Positions 28,081 to 38,066 of a DNA stretch of 64,000 bases are shown here, piece by piece (position 1 is the stretch's first letter; every line of letters begins with the position of its first letter). The position numbers and the translations under genes are program-made. Origin of the DNA: JALYNX01 sp963746905 (GTDB taxonomy: Bacteria > Actinomycetota > Acidimicrobiia > Spongiisociales > ZC4RG35); contig CAVVCY010000001.1 of assembly GCA_963746905.1 (NCBI GenBank), forward strand, positions 186,001-250,000, written 5' to 3'. The notes under the pieces were generated by a model. It saw only the letters and a program-made list of their open reading frames with translations, was not told the DNA's origin and made no database searches.

Positions 28081-28161
28081 TCGATACCACTCGTGAGAAA
28101 GGCTCCTGAAGGAGGGCCTAGCCCTTCTTCCCAACCTGAACGCGGCGATGTCCAGCTAGAT

Positions 28162-30420
28162 CTAGCAAGACTCTCCGTCAAAGGAGTCCAAGAAATGAAT
28201 CGTGGCAAGGTCCTGAACTGTCATGTTGAGCACCTGCACACGAAGATCCCGAGTATCACCAGGTGCATTGAACCTCGGGGCATCAGTTGCGAAGGAAACC
28301 CCGGTGGAGCCAGGGGGTAGATCGAATTCCATGCGAAGACACTCAGGTCTTGCTGAGACTTGAACATCCTGGCGATGCCCTGGCAATTGGACCGTCACAT
28401 TCGATGGTGTCGCTTGCCCGGTTTGCAAGCCCATAGTCATGACGACGTGCCGCGTGTTCTCAGAGGGATTCGACAGGTTGAGTTCGGCTTGTTCTGACGC
28501 CCATGACCAGGTAAGGGCGCCGTCGGACTCGGTTCCATAGAACCCGCCGCCCAACACCACTTGAACAGGCGTCGTTAGGAGTGCCGTGATGATGTCTTCT
28601 CTTGCCGCATCCGATGTCGCCGAATGGACGTCGGTTGCTAGCGGTTTGAGGTTGAAGAACACCAGCCGACCGTCCTGGCTCGTGATTGGTTCATGTCCGA
28701 CCCCCATCTTCACTGCGGACTCGAGAGCCACTCCTCCATCGGCGTAACCGAAACGATCGATGTAGAGGCCGTCGAACCCGATCAACGTGAGCAACCTCAA
28801 CCTCGAGGCCATATCCAGGGCGTCAACTTGAGATTCCCACGCGGGCACGCGCCCCTTCATGCCTCCGTAACTCCACTTGAGTGTTTCAGTGTGGAAATAG
28901 CCGCGGAGATGGTCGTAGTCGATCATCTTGTTCGAGCCCCCTGCCTCTGGATAGGCCGTGATCGGCAGCTGGTAGATCGCGGCGTTGGGTCCAACATCCG
29001 CCTCGACAGCCTCAAAGAAAGTCCGATCTGTCCGCCAATTCTCGGCTCTGACTTCGTCCACCGAAGGCGATGGTGCTGGGGTCTGATCGAAGACGCCGAC
29101 GACCATCAACGAAACGGCGATGACGGCCAGAGCACCTGGCCCCAGACGTCTGCGCCCAGCCCAACCGTCTATGACCAATGCCACTGAAGCAAGGGCAAAG
29201 AAGCCCACAAAGATGGTGATTCGATCCCAAGCTCTGATATAGGTAACGCCCAAGAGCCCGAACCCTGCGGCGAATCCAGCCATACCGGCGCCAAGGATGG
29301 CGCCGATCGTCAACACTCCCAGTTTGTCAAGTGTCCACGAATGCGGATCCTTGGGGGTGGAGATCCCGATCCGGGCGAGTGTGCGGAGGACGACCATCAC
29401 AAGTCCGATTGCCGCGACAAGACCAAGGCTTTGCGGGGCCTGTCCGGTGGTCAACGCCTTAGCCATCGGGGCGCGCAGCGCCTCGATTCGATGATTCAGG
29501 GTCGGCAGCAGCATCTGGATCGGTTTCAGTGCATAGAACTCCACTTCCTTGTAGTCCCGATGCACAGCCAGTTCATTGATCCCATTGGCGGCTTGATAAA
29601 TGAATGTGGGTGCCAGATCGGCCAATATCGTGAGACCAAGAACCGAGGAGAGGAACAAGGTCGAGATGGCGGCCGTCCGATCGCGTTCGCTGATCAGGCG
29701 AAAGACCAGTGTCGCAACCAGGAACAAACCTGTGAACACTCCGTAGTAGAAACCCGTCGTGCCAACCACCACCAGGTAGAACACGGCGAGCCAGCCCCAC
29801 CGATCGCGCCACGACCAACGACTGACGTCCGGATTCGACGGATCAGTCGAGAGAAAGGCGGGTCGGTCGTACTGTCGCAGAATGACCAGCACGGCTAGAG
29901 GAACGGCGAAGTATCCAGATAGAAAAAGATGACCCGTCCCACGCACGAAATGATCCGGGAGGAATGCGTAAAGGATCCCGATTGCTCCCGCGATCACTGG
30001 ACGCACCCGGAGCGCGCATAGGACGAAATACGCGATGACCGCTGTGGCGATGAAGCCGGCGAGATAGCCGAGATTGACGGTGAGAGCTGCGTCGCCACCG
30101 ACCAAAGCGCCAATTGCCTTGTAGATGACTAGCTGGAAGTGGTCGCCAGTCGGGAAGTCATACATCTCCATCCCGAACGGAAATCCGAGTTGATCATTGG
30201 TGTAATACCAGTGACCACTCGCCAGACCCTTGACGATCATCAGATACCAATTTGCGTCACCGAGGTACAGCAGAGGGACCCGAATCGATACCCTCCACAA
30301 CTCGAGGACGACCGTCAATATCGCGGCTGTGAGGCCAGCGACTAGGACAGCACCCACCAAAACACGTCGCCGGGCACTCGCCAGGATGGTTGAGGTGTTC
30401 GTCCCCTGCAGGGTGCTCAC
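28162..30420 (-). CDS. Large polytopic membrane protein, GT-C-like
   Basis: About 752 residues from GTG 30420 (the frame stays open to 30543, but the upstream part reads like non-coding). It has roughly a dozen membrane helices. The first external loop holds DANWYLMIVKGLASGHWYY and a Pro/Phe-rich LGFPFGMEMYDFP. The C-terminal 250 residues are soluble and beta-rich. Such architecture is seen in GT-C transferases and YfhO-like proteins that modify surface polymers, but no specific motif fixes the function. It faces a glycosyltransferase gene across an 81-base gap. Confidence 0.65.
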   Translation of the reverse strand: MSTLQGTNTSTILASARRRVLVGAVLVAGLTAAILTVVLELWRVSIRVPLLYLGDANWYLMIVKGLASGHWYYTNDQLGFPFGMEMYDFPTGDHFQLVIYKAIGALVGGDAALTVNLGYLAGFIATAVIAYFVLCALRVRPVIAGAIGILYAFLPDHFVRGTGHLFLSGYFAVPLAVLVILRQYDRPAFLSTDPSNPDVSRWSWRDRWGWLAVFYLVVVGTTGFYYGVFTGLFLVATLVFRLISERDRTAAISTLFLSSVLGLTILADLAPTFIYQAANGINELAVHRDYKEVEFYALKPIQMLLPTLNHRIEALRAPMAKALTTGQAPQSLGLVAAIGLVMVVLRTLARIGISTPKDPHSWTLDKLGVLTIGAILGAGMAGFAAGFGLLGVTYIRAWDRITIFVGFFALASVALVIDGWAGRRRLGPGALAVIAVSLMVVGVFDQTPAPSPSVDEVRAENWRTDRTFFEAVEADVGPNAAIYQLPITAYPEAGGSNKMIDYDHLRGYFHTETLKWSYGGMKGRVPAWESQVDALDMASRLRLLTLIGFDGLYIDRFGYADGGVALESAVKMGVGHEPITSQDGRLVFFNLKPLATDVHSATSDAAREDIITALLTTPVQVVLGGGFYGTESDGALTWSWASEQAELNLSNPSENTRHVVMTMGLQTGQATPSNVTVQLPGHRQDVQVSARPECLRMEFDLPPGSTGVSFATDAPRFNAPGDTRDLRVQVLNMTVQDLATIHFLDSFDGESC

Positions 30421-30783
30421 GTGATGGTGCGTTTCGAGTCTTGAGAAAAGGGACGTCGGTCGCACGCAGAGGCAGAAGGGGTGACTCGGAGAAGCCTCAT
30501 GATGCGACGGCGAGCCTACCTGCGACCCAAGCCTAGGAAGCATGAGTTAGGACGCGGGAAAGCTCGATCAGAGGCGGAAACATGGGAGCGAGAACAGCGC
30601 GGCATTGACAAGCGCCCGTTGAATCACGCGACGACGACAAGGAGCAGACACGCTCGGTCGCTCGCATCCCGCTCAACTTTCTCACATCGAGTACTGGCGA
30701 AGCGTGCCCTGCTTTATGAAGACACTCCTGCCCACAACGCGACCTCATGGGCTGCCTATTAACGCACCGGTAGGCTGCGATGT
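30421..30783. other. Intergenic region, no gene seen
   Basis: These 363 bases between two divergent genes contain short frames on both strands, none with a family match, a ribosome-binding site or coding-like codon use. The base composition looks more purine- and A-rich than in the genes. It probably holds the two promoters. I see no strong terminator or repeat. Confidence 0.5.
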
Positions 30784-31557
30784 GTGTTGCTGAGCATCGT
30801 TGTTCCGACGTATAACCGTGTCGACCTGCTGCGCCAGACGGTCGCCTCGGCGCTCGCGCAGGACAGCGACGACTTCGAGCTGGTGATCGTCGACGACGCC
30901 TCCGAGGACGGGACATGGGAATATCTGCGCGGCTTGAGCGAGGTGCGGGCATACCGCAACCCGACGCGGCTCGGGCTAGCCGCGAATTGGAATCGGGCGA
31001 TCTCGCTGAGCCGCGGCCATTACGTGTTCATCCTCCAAGACGATGACCTCGCCGAGCCCAACCTCGTAAGCAGGCTCGCCGCTGAGGCGGGCCCGGAGTT
31101 GATCTGCTTCGCCATGTACCTGATCGACGCCGAGGGCGGCAACCCGGAGATGTACTGGCAGTCCGAAAGGCGCCTGCTCGAACCACCCGACGCATTGTTG
31201 GAGTACGCCACCGGCCCGCTCTTCTCATCGACGCAGTTGCTTTTCCAACGCGCCGTCTTCGATCGTCTCCGCGGGATGGATGAGACCTTCCCGATCGGTT
31301 CAGACGCCGAGATGATCATGCGCTGGCTGCTGTCGTGCACGATTCTGGTGCTCCCCGATGTGCTGGCTTGGCGCCGTCGTTGGGAAGGTTCCACAAGCGC
31401 GGCGATTCAGGGAACTCTGACGATGTCGGACACGATGCGGGCACTCGTGTCGAGCATCTCGTCGCGGGCACGCCACACGTTGTCCAGTGAGCAGATGCGG
31501 GCCCTTGACGATTCTCTGCACGCGTCGTTCTGGGTGCCATATGTCATATCCGGCTGA
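30784..31557 (+). CDS. Family 2 glycosyltransferase
   Basis: This 257-residue GT-A enzyme starts LLSIVVPTYNRVDLLRQT, then VIVDDASEDGTWEY, and has the metal-binding triple Asp in FILQDDDLAEPN. MDETFPIGSDAEMIMRWL gives the acceptor-side acidic residues, and a W-rich region (AWRRRWEGS) ends the domain. It lacks membrane helices. It is convergent with the next gene. Sugar specificity is unknown. Confidence 0.85.
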   Translation: MLLSIVVPTYNRVDLLRQTVASALAQDSDDFELVIVDDASEDGTWEYLRGLSEVRAYRNPTRLGLAANWNRAISLSRGHYVFILQDDDLAEPNLVSRLAAEAGPELICFAMYLIDAEGGNPEMYWQSERRLLEPPDALLEYATGPLFSSTQLLFQRAVFDRLRGMDETFPIGSDAEMIMRWLLSCTILVLPDVLAWRRRWEGSTSAAIQGTLTMSDTMRALVSSISSRARHTLSSEQMRALDDSLHASFWVPYVISG

Positions 31558-31584
31558 TGCGTTGGGGACCCGGATAACGCGCAT

Positions 31585-34020
31585 TCAAAGTACCCGTCGA
31601 AGCTGTTTGTCGAGGCGCTTTGCATATCGCTCGAGAGAAGCAGCTTCGATGGCGTCTCGATAGGCAAGTTCTGCCTTGATGCCGATTTCGGAGCGGTTGG
31701 CTTCGATGTGTCTCATCGTTTGGACCGCGCCGTCCACATCGGGTGAGGCCCAAACCGAGCCCTGAGGATAGGGACCAGTTCGCTCATCCGTTCTCATCAT
31801 CTCGTAGCCAACCAACCAAGAGTTGGCATCGTTGGTAAAATCCATGTTGCCGCTGTAGCCGGTGCAGATCACCGGGGTTCCCACAGCCATGGCCTCGAGC
31901 AAGGTGAGGCCGTAGCCCTCGGCGGCATGTAGTGAGACATACACATCGGCGGCGGCCATGAGGTCCATGACCTCCTCGCGGGTGAAGTACTCGTCGATGA
32001 CTGTGATGGCCGGGTACCGAACCTTCAGTCCCAGGATCTCCTTTTGGCTTGCAGGGAACTTGTTCAGATTGGACACCTTGAGCACGAATCGAACATTTGC
32101 GAACTCCGGCGCAAACGCTGAAGTGAAGGCCCTTATTGCCTTTGTCGGGTTCTTTCTCCCGTAGGAGGACAGGGCGTCATAGACGAAGAGAAACACGAGC
32201 TCATCCTCTCGCCATCCGAAGGTCGACCGGTCCACCTCCCGACGTGCCGGGAGTTCAGCCGCAAGACCGATCACATGCACCGGGACCCGGGCGTACTGCC
32301 CGAAGACGTCGCGCTGGTACTCGCTTGCGACCCATAACTCATCAACGATATGAAACGCCGGTCTGCTGCGCAGTGGTAGATCCGCTGGCTCCCAGAACCA
32401 CATTGCGGCGTTGAATCGACCTCCGAATCGATGTTTGAAGGCACCGGGCGCCAGCGTCAGCATCTCGTCTGCGTTGCTGTGGATCAGATTGACGTCGCCG
32501 TGCTGACCATAAGTTTCATTGGTGAGGCCGACATCGACCGAGTTGCGGGATGGGTACTTCTCCGTGGTGTCGATGTGGGTGAAAGGTCGGCCCAACAGGC
32601 GCACCGCCTCGAGGCTGGCCCTGGCGGCTTGGCCCAAACCGCTCTCCGAGCGAAATGGCCCAAGCAGATTCAGTTCCCGTGGACTCGATCCCCACATAGG
32701 GTTATCACGCTCGACGGGGACGTGCGCGGGAGCGGCCACTCCACGGGTTTCACCCGGGTCAGGTCCCAGGTATGCGCTCTGGGCTCGGTTCGTCGCCCGA
32801 ACGGTGTGTCCTGGGACCATTGACTTCAAGGTTTCCCATCTCCACCTGATCGCATTGGCGACGCCCCGATTCTCGTCATATTCAATCAGCTCGCCACCTC
32901 GTGGGGTGTAGGACCGGTCGAAGGGGTCGAATCCCAACTCAGTTCTGACCCGCCGTGCGACCCAGGCCCTGAAGCTGAGAGGCTCGAACCGCACATCGAA
33001 GAATTCTCTTGAAAGACCCTGGTCTGCCTTCACCAGCAGATCAGCGATTCGGGTGCATCCAGCCTGGTTTTCTTCAAACAACCAGCCAACGAACTCAGCG
33101 ACAGACCCATGGCCCCATTTGCGCCCGAAAGGGTCGACCGCTCGCCAGACATCGGCGCGGAGAAGCTCGAAGGGAGTTTCCTCGCCATCGTCGGCACGAA
33201 CTGCCTGACTTGTCTCGATCAACCGGAGTAAAGGCTCGACGGGTCGAGAGTCGTGCACTCGATGCACCAGCATGCTCCATGCGACCTCTGGATCGTCGGA
33301 CAAGTCCAGTTCACGCGCCGAGGCGAACAGGGCATCACACGAGATGACTGCTGCAGCTGGGCCCGTGGCACGGCCAACTTCGACCGCGGCATAGTCAGCC
33401 CAATGCAGGAAAGTGCGTTCGCCTTCCACGCCAACGTCTGGTCGGGCGATCGACCTCTGGAGGTAAGTGTTATTGGCCCAAACGATCGAGCGTTGATCTG
33501 CATCCATTACCGCCTCATCCAGAGTTCTTGCCCAGTCGATGAGAAATGCCTTGCTGGCTCGTGTTGCGGCGACGACCCGGGCCTCTGGCAACAAAGGTCC
33601 GGCCTCCAGTGGGCCCAAAGATGGCGTCAATGAATAGAGAGGGGTGACAGTGCCCGGTACCACGATCGCCGTCCCGAAGCCATTGGAGGTTTCGATCAGC
33701 TCAAGAGCGGGACGAACGACCAGCAGTTCGGGCCCAATGAATACACAAGCCTCGTATTCGTCGAGAGTCCTGGACATGAAGCGGGGAAGGGCAAGGGCAA
33801 GTTGATCCTCCTCACAAAGGATCCGCGCGATATTGAACGCGGTTCCGTGGACTTCGTCTGCGCCGGTCACGTCCCAGTGTCGAGGTGCGGACTCGACCCG
33901 GCACGAAAGGAGAATCTTGACATCCGCATCCGGCCAGTTCGCCTTGACGGTTGCGTCCAGAGCGTTGGCCGCGTCGAGCGATCCAGTTCCCGCGGACGTA
34001 ACAACTGCTACCCGGTTCAC
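31585..34020 (-). CDS. Two-domain protein with C-terminal GT4 glycosyltransferase
   Basis: About 811 residues from GTG 34020 (TTG 34059 is possible). The N-terminal third (VAVVTSAGTGSLDAANAL, VFIGPELLVVRP, MDADQRSIVW) resembles glycosyltransferase-like domains that handle nucleotide sugars, though no clear D-x-D is seen. The C-terminal part from LLGPFRSESGLGQAARASL is a typical GT4: FGWREDELVFLFVYDALSSYGRKNP, VSLHAAEGYGLTLLEAMAVGTPVI with the E-x7-E motif. The middle is a helical linker. It could add two sugars in sequence, but only the C-terminal half is secure. Confidence 0.75.
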   Translation of the reverse strand: MNRVAVVTSAGTGSLDAANALDATVKANWPDADVKILLSCRVESAPRHWDVTGADEVHGTAFNIARILCEEDQLALALPRFMSRTLDEYEACVFIGPELLVVRPALELIETSNGFGTAIVVPGTVTPLYSLTPSLGPLEAGPLLPEARVVAATRASKAFLIDWARTLDEAVMDADQRSIVWANNTYLQRSIARPDVGVEGERTFLHWADYAAVEVGRATGPAAAVISCDALFASARELDLSDDPEVAWSMLVHRVHDSRPVEPLLRLIETSQAVRADDGEETPFELLRADVWRAVDPFGRKWGHGSVAEFVGWLFEENQAGCTRIADLLVKADQGLSREFFDVRFEPLSFRAWVARRVRTELGFDPFDRSYTPRGGELIEYDENRGVANAIRWRWETLKSMVPGHTVRATNRAQSAYLGPDPGETRGVAAPAHVPVERDNPMWGSSPRELNLLGPFRSESGLGQAARASLEAVRLLGRPFTHIDTTEKYPSRNSVDVGLTNETYGQHGDVNLIHSNADEMLTLAPGAFKHRFGGRFNAAMWFWEPADLPLRSRPAFHIVDELWVASEYQRDVFGQYARVPVHVIGLAAELPARREVDRSTFGWREDELVFLFVYDALSSYGRKNPTKAIRAFTSAFAPEFANVRFVLKVSNLNKFPASQKEILGLKVRYPAITVIDEYFTREEVMDLMAAADVYVSLHAAEGYGLTLLEAMAVGTPVICTGYSGNMDFTNDANSWLVGYEMMRTDERTGPYPQGSVWASPDVDGAVQTMRHIEANRSEIGIKAELAYRDAIEAASLERYAKRLDKQLRRVL

Positions 34021-34198
34021 ACGGTTTTGTCCCGACGCGGCAACTCGAAGGACGTGCAACCGCGATCTGCGATTGTTGGGCCAGCTCCTTCATCCATAGT
34101 CGAGGAATCATGGCATCACGACAGGGGTGTGCCCACTCGATCGCACGGCCAACAATCTTCAACGGCTCCAGGCGAAACCAGCAATGCGGCGCCTGCAC

Positions 34199-35950
34199 CT
34201 AGTCCGGTTTGGCGATGACCGCAGCGGATCCTTGCTGAAAGATGACCTTTAGGCCCCGCTCTTCGATGACTTCCGCTAGAGAGGGAGCGTTCGTCGTGAC
34301 CAGGAACCGTTTCTCTGGTGATGCGAGCCATTGCTGGACGAGGTCGTACTCTTCGTTGAGGACTGCGTAGGCGTATGAGTCCCAGGTCTGGTTCATCACT
34401 CCGACATACAACATGAAGCCTTTGGTCCCTCCCTCGGACATGGCGAACTGGCCCAGTCCGTCGATCTCGGATCGTGCTCGCTCGGCGACGGCGTAACTGT
34501 CGGGATCGATAATGGGCACTGCTCCGACCTCAGGAACCAAGAAAGTGACCCAACCAAGGGCAAAGATCACGAGCCCCGAAGCCATGTAGACACCCGATCT
34601 TGGCGAGCGCAACAAGCGCTTCTTCAGAATCGCCGACCCGACGGCGAACACACCGACAGCAACGAGCGGAAGCGCAAGCCAACAGACCACGTAGACCAGC
34701 TTCCTTACCATGTAATACGAGCCGATTCCGACCGTACTCTCTAGTACGTACATGCCGGCCAACTGAAGCGTGGCCACAAGCGTCGTCGCTAGAAGCACCC
34801 CAACGGCCGCTCCTCGCCTTCGCCTCAGGGCTGTGACCGCTACTGACAGTCCGAGTACGAACAAGGCTATGACCACCGGACCGCCAAGGGCGGAGATGGA
34901 CGGGGTTGCCGAGCCGCCCTCATGGTCGATGATTGCCAGCCCCAGGGACATCCTCCCAGGGAGAAACACGAGCAACCCGAGGATTACTCCTGACATGACA
35001 GGCAGGATTGCGCCCCACTCTCGCCACCGCCATCCATGGCGGGCCAAGAGGATCAAGCCGACGGTCGCGACCGGAATCAAACAATAGACCGGGTATGTAA
35101 GGGTAAGGAGTAGGGACGAAATTGAGCTGAGGCCGAGTCCTACCCTGGAGCCACGCGTGAAGTACTCCTGGAGTCCCAGGGCGAAAACGAGAATCAGGTA
35201 GATCCCTACGACCTGAGCGAAAAAGTAATCCAGCATCACCATTCCTTCGACGTAACGAGGGACCGCAAGGAAGGCAACAACGCTGGCTATGCCCACGGAA
35301 ACGGCAGCGCCCTCGCTCATTCGGGGCCAAATATGCTGCGCAGCCCGCATAGTCAGTTCCAACAGCACCGTCACCGACAGCGCCATGACCAGATAGACAA
35401 ACAACGTCATCGCCACCAGCGGCTGGACATTCAGTGCGCCTGCGACGACACCGGCATTTACGTGTGCACCGTATGGGTACACGACCATCACGTCGAGGAA
35501 GGAGGCAGCCGGATTGTCGAGACCCCCGATTGGCACGCGACCGTTGTAAAAAATGTATTGGAGAAGTGCATAGTGAAGCGTGACATCGACGGACCCAGAG
35601 GTGGGATAGAGGCTGGAGTCGGTGCCCCGCAAGAGGTGGACCACTGTCACTACCGCCATCGCTACCCCAGAGAAGAACGACAGCAGATGTTGTCGGAAAC
35701 GAATTCGGGTTCGAGTCAGCGTGGCCAGGACCACGAAAAGAATCCCAACAGTCGTCCACAACCGGATGGATGAAATCCGGGAGTCACGAGTCAACGCCGC
35801 GGCGAGAGCCGTGCCAGCCATGAAGACTATGGCTAAAGCGTTGAGTGCGAAGAGTGGGGTGACTCCGTTGCTCTCAGCTCCCGAGGTATCCGACGACGCG
35901 TCGAATGATCCGACTCGGCTATCGCGATTCGCCTGTTTCTCGATCGCCAT
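34199..35950 (-). CDS. Polytopic membrane protein, unknown (GT-C-like topology)
   Basis: From ATG 35950, 583 residues with about a dozen helices. A large first external loop (LRGTDSSLYPTSGSVDVTLHYALLQ) and a soluble C-terminus of about 90 residues follow the GT-C pattern. There is no recognisable catalytic motif. Together with 28162-30420 and 36221-37975 it is one of three such proteins in this part of the locus. It could be a sugar transferase using a lipid carrier, or a polymer-assembly protein. Confidence 0.6.
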   Translation of the reverse strand: MAIEKQANRDSRVGSFDASSDTSGAESNGVTPLFALNALAIVFMAGTALAAALTRDSRISSIRLWTTVGILFVVLATLTRTRIRFRQHLLSFFSGVAMAVVTVVHLLRGTDSSLYPTSGSVDVTLHYALLQYIFYNGRVPIGGLDNPAASFLDVMVVYPYGAHVNAGVVAGALNVQPLVAMTLFVYLVMALSVTVLLELTMRAAQHIWPRMSEGAAVSVGIASVVAFLAVPRYVEGMVMLDYFFAQVVGIYLILVFALGLQEYFTRGSRVGLGLSSISSLLLTLTYPVYCLIPVATVGLILLARHGWRWREWGAILPVMSGVILGLLVFLPGRMSLGLAIIDHEGGSATPSISALGGPVVIALFVLGLSVAVTALRRRRGAAVGVLLATTLVATLQLAGMYVLESTVGIGSYYMVRKLVYVVCWLALPLVAVGVFAVGSAILKKRLLRSPRSGVYMASGLVIFALGWVTFLVPEVGAVPIIDPDSYAVAERARSEIDGLGQFAMSEGGTKGFMLYVGVMNQTWDSYAYAVLNEEYDLVQQWLASPEKRFLVTTNAPSLAEVIEERGLKVIFQQGSAAVIAKPD

Positions 35951-36220
35951 CAATTACCAGCCGTCGATCGATCCCGCGTGCAACGCATGAGGCTGCGTCC
36001 AACTGTAGGGAAATATTCGGGGCGAGCCGCGTCCGACTCAGCCCGCTCTGTAGATTCACCTCGCTCTGAACTTTATTGTGAGACAGTGCACGGCATGCGG
36101 ACGATTGTCTTTCCCCGAGTCGCAAATCTCATTGTCGAAGATGAAGGTGGATGTTGGTTTCATTCGGCTTCTCCTGGGTTCATGTGGCAGCGCTACAGCT
36201 GACTCGGAGAAGGAAATGAG

Positions 36221-37975
36221 ATGACTTCGAAGCGGCAAGTGGCACTTCCCGCCTCGGATGAGCGAACACCATCAAGTCGCAGGCGGCGGAGCGTATGGAT
36301 CATTGGCGGATCGATCGCAGCGTCTCTATTGGTCATCGTGATGTACCAGCCGACTCCATCAAGCCTTGTTGATACCTTGCCCGGGAACCTGGGAGATCCA
36401 GCCCTAGGTACATGGATACTTGCATGGGAATCCCATGCGCTCGTTGACGATCCCAACGCATTCTTCGCCGGGAACATCTTTTACCCATACGGCGAAGCCA
36501 TCAAGTATTCGGAAATCATGCTTCCGGTCGTGCCAGTGTTTGGTGTCGTTGCAGCAATCTCTGACAATCCAATGCTCGCCCACAACCTGGCGGTTCTTGG
36601 TTTAGCCCTTTTTTGCCTGGCGACTACATATCTGCTTTCAAGCAGGTTGGTTGGCCCGATTTGCGCCGTGGTAGCAGCGGTGTCGTTCTCGTTCTCAGGC
36701 TATGTCTTCATGCATCAGGGCCACCTTCAGTTGTTGACTCTTGGTTTCTTTCCGCTTGCATTTCTGGCTCTTTTCCGCGCCCTCGAGAAGCGACGGTTGC
36801 GAGACGGCGTGTGGCTGGGTGTTTGCAGTGCTCTTCTGACCACTGCTTCTTTCTATTACGGGGCTATTTGGTTCGTGTGTCTCTTTGTCGTGCTCTTGGT
36901 CGACCTGATTCGGTTGAGGCGCCCAGATAAGGAGTGGTGGTATATGTTGTTGGGAGCCTCGGTGGTCACTGCGGTCACGGTGGGGCCAATAGCCGTGGTC
37001 TACGCGGAATTCAAAAGTCGGATCCCGTTCGCCCGAGAAGTGGGTGGGTGGGGGCTCAATCCAATTGACTTCCTGACACCGGCCCCGGGATCGCTTCTCT
37101 ACGGTGGCTTGTTCAATTGGGCTTCGGCCCGGCAGTCGACAGGTATCGGCGAACACGGATTCTTCCTCGGTTTCGTCGTGATGGCGCTGAGTCTCATCGG
37201 ACTGTTCTTGCTCGTGTCGACGTGGACAAGATCGCCCAGTCGATTAGGCCAGGATCGCCGTCATTACGAAATGGGTTTGCTCGGTCTGGCCGGTGCCGTC
37301 TCATTGATCATCGCTCTGGGGCCCGAAGCCAAAGGAGTCGCCATGCCATTTCGGCTGCTGGCTGACTTCGTCCCCGGTTTCGCGGAAATCCGTGCCGTTT
37401 CTAGGTTGGCTGTCCCTGCCCTCCTCGCCGCGGCCGTGTTCGCAGCCTGGGGGCTCAATCGCCTCACATCCTCGGCGAGGCCAGGCCAACGCTTGGTCAT
37501 CGTCGCCCTGGTGAGCTCAGCAATTCTGCTCGAGATGTGGGTCCAGCCGATTCGGGCCGAGGTCGGCCCTCGGGAACCGATCAGATCGGTATTGAACGCG
37601 GCACCGCCCGGAGCTGTCCTGGAGCTGCCGATGCGAGAGGTAGTCGATGTCGAGTTCGCGTATACAGAAGCCCCTCGAATGTTGGCCAGCATTGGTGATT
37701 GGAGGCCGCGTTTCAACGGCTACGCCGGTGGCTTCCCCCCCGGCTATTTCGAGGACATCTCGGTGCTCTCCCGTTTCCCAGCCGAAGAGGCACTGCAACG
37801 AATTTCTGAACTGGATTTGCGTTACGTTGTTCTGCACGGAGCCGAGAACGAGTCTCGCGATTCCTACTCATTTGATCAGGTGGATGAGATTCTCAGGTCG
37901 CTTCCGGCGACTGCCAGGGCTTCCCAAGTTGGGTTCGACTGGTTGGTCGACCTCCGGCCGGAGTCGAGCCCATGA
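36221..37975 (+). CDS. Polytopic membrane protein, GT-C/YfhO-like
   Basis: 584 residues, starting from ATG 36221 with GGAGAAGGAAAT just upstream. About ten helices. The first external loop (NLGDPALGTWILAWESHAL, NIFYPYGEAI) is typical of GT-C-like proteins of unknown function in surface-glycan clusters, and the C-terminal 130 residues form a soluble domain. Base composition is visibly lower in GC than in the rfb genes that follow, which may mark a different origin. Divergent from the previous gene across 270 bases with no gene. Confidence 0.65.
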   Translation: MTSKRQVALPASDERTPSSRRRRSVWIIGGSIAASLLVIVMYQPTPSSLVDTLPGNLGDPALGTWILAWESHALVDDPNAFFAGNIFYPYGEAIKYSEIMLPVVPVFGVVAAISDNPMLAHNLAVLGLALFCLATTYLLSSRLVGPICAVVAAVSFSFSGYVFMHQGHLQLLTLGFFPLAFLALFRALEKRRLRDGVWLGVCSALLTTASFYYGAIWFVCLFVVLLVDLIRLRRPDKEWWYMLLGASVVTAVTVGPIAVVYAEFKSRIPFAREVGGWGLNPIDFLTPAPGSLLYGGLFNWASARQSTGIGEHGFFLGFVVMALSLIGLFLLVSTWTRSPSRLGQDRRHYEMGLLGLAGAVSLIIALGPEAKGVAMPFRLLADFVPGFAEIRAVSRLAVPALLAAAVFAAWGLNRLTSSARPGQRLVIVALVSSAILLEMWVQPIRAEVGPREPIRSVLNAAPPGAVLELPMREVVDVEFAYTEAPRMLASIGDWRPRFNGYAGGFPPGYFEDISVLSRFPAEEALQRISELDLRYVVLHGAENESRDSYSFDQVDEILRSLPATARASQVGFDWLVDLRPESSP

Positions 37976-38066
37976 TCCGCGGCGGCGAGCCCGAGCCGTC
38001 AGCGAAGGGTGTGGGTATCGTAGGTTTGGGCGATGAGCAGACAGGTCGACGCGGGAAAGTGACCAG

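Noticed and set aside
30481..30762. Short plus-strand ORF in the 30.4-30.8 kb gap
   Set aside because: Arg-rich, low-complexity product, no ribosome-binding site and no family resemblance.
36094..36201. Possible 35-codon ORF before the membrane protein at 36221
   Set aside because: No ribosome-binding site and no coding-like features; more likely leader or promoter DNA.
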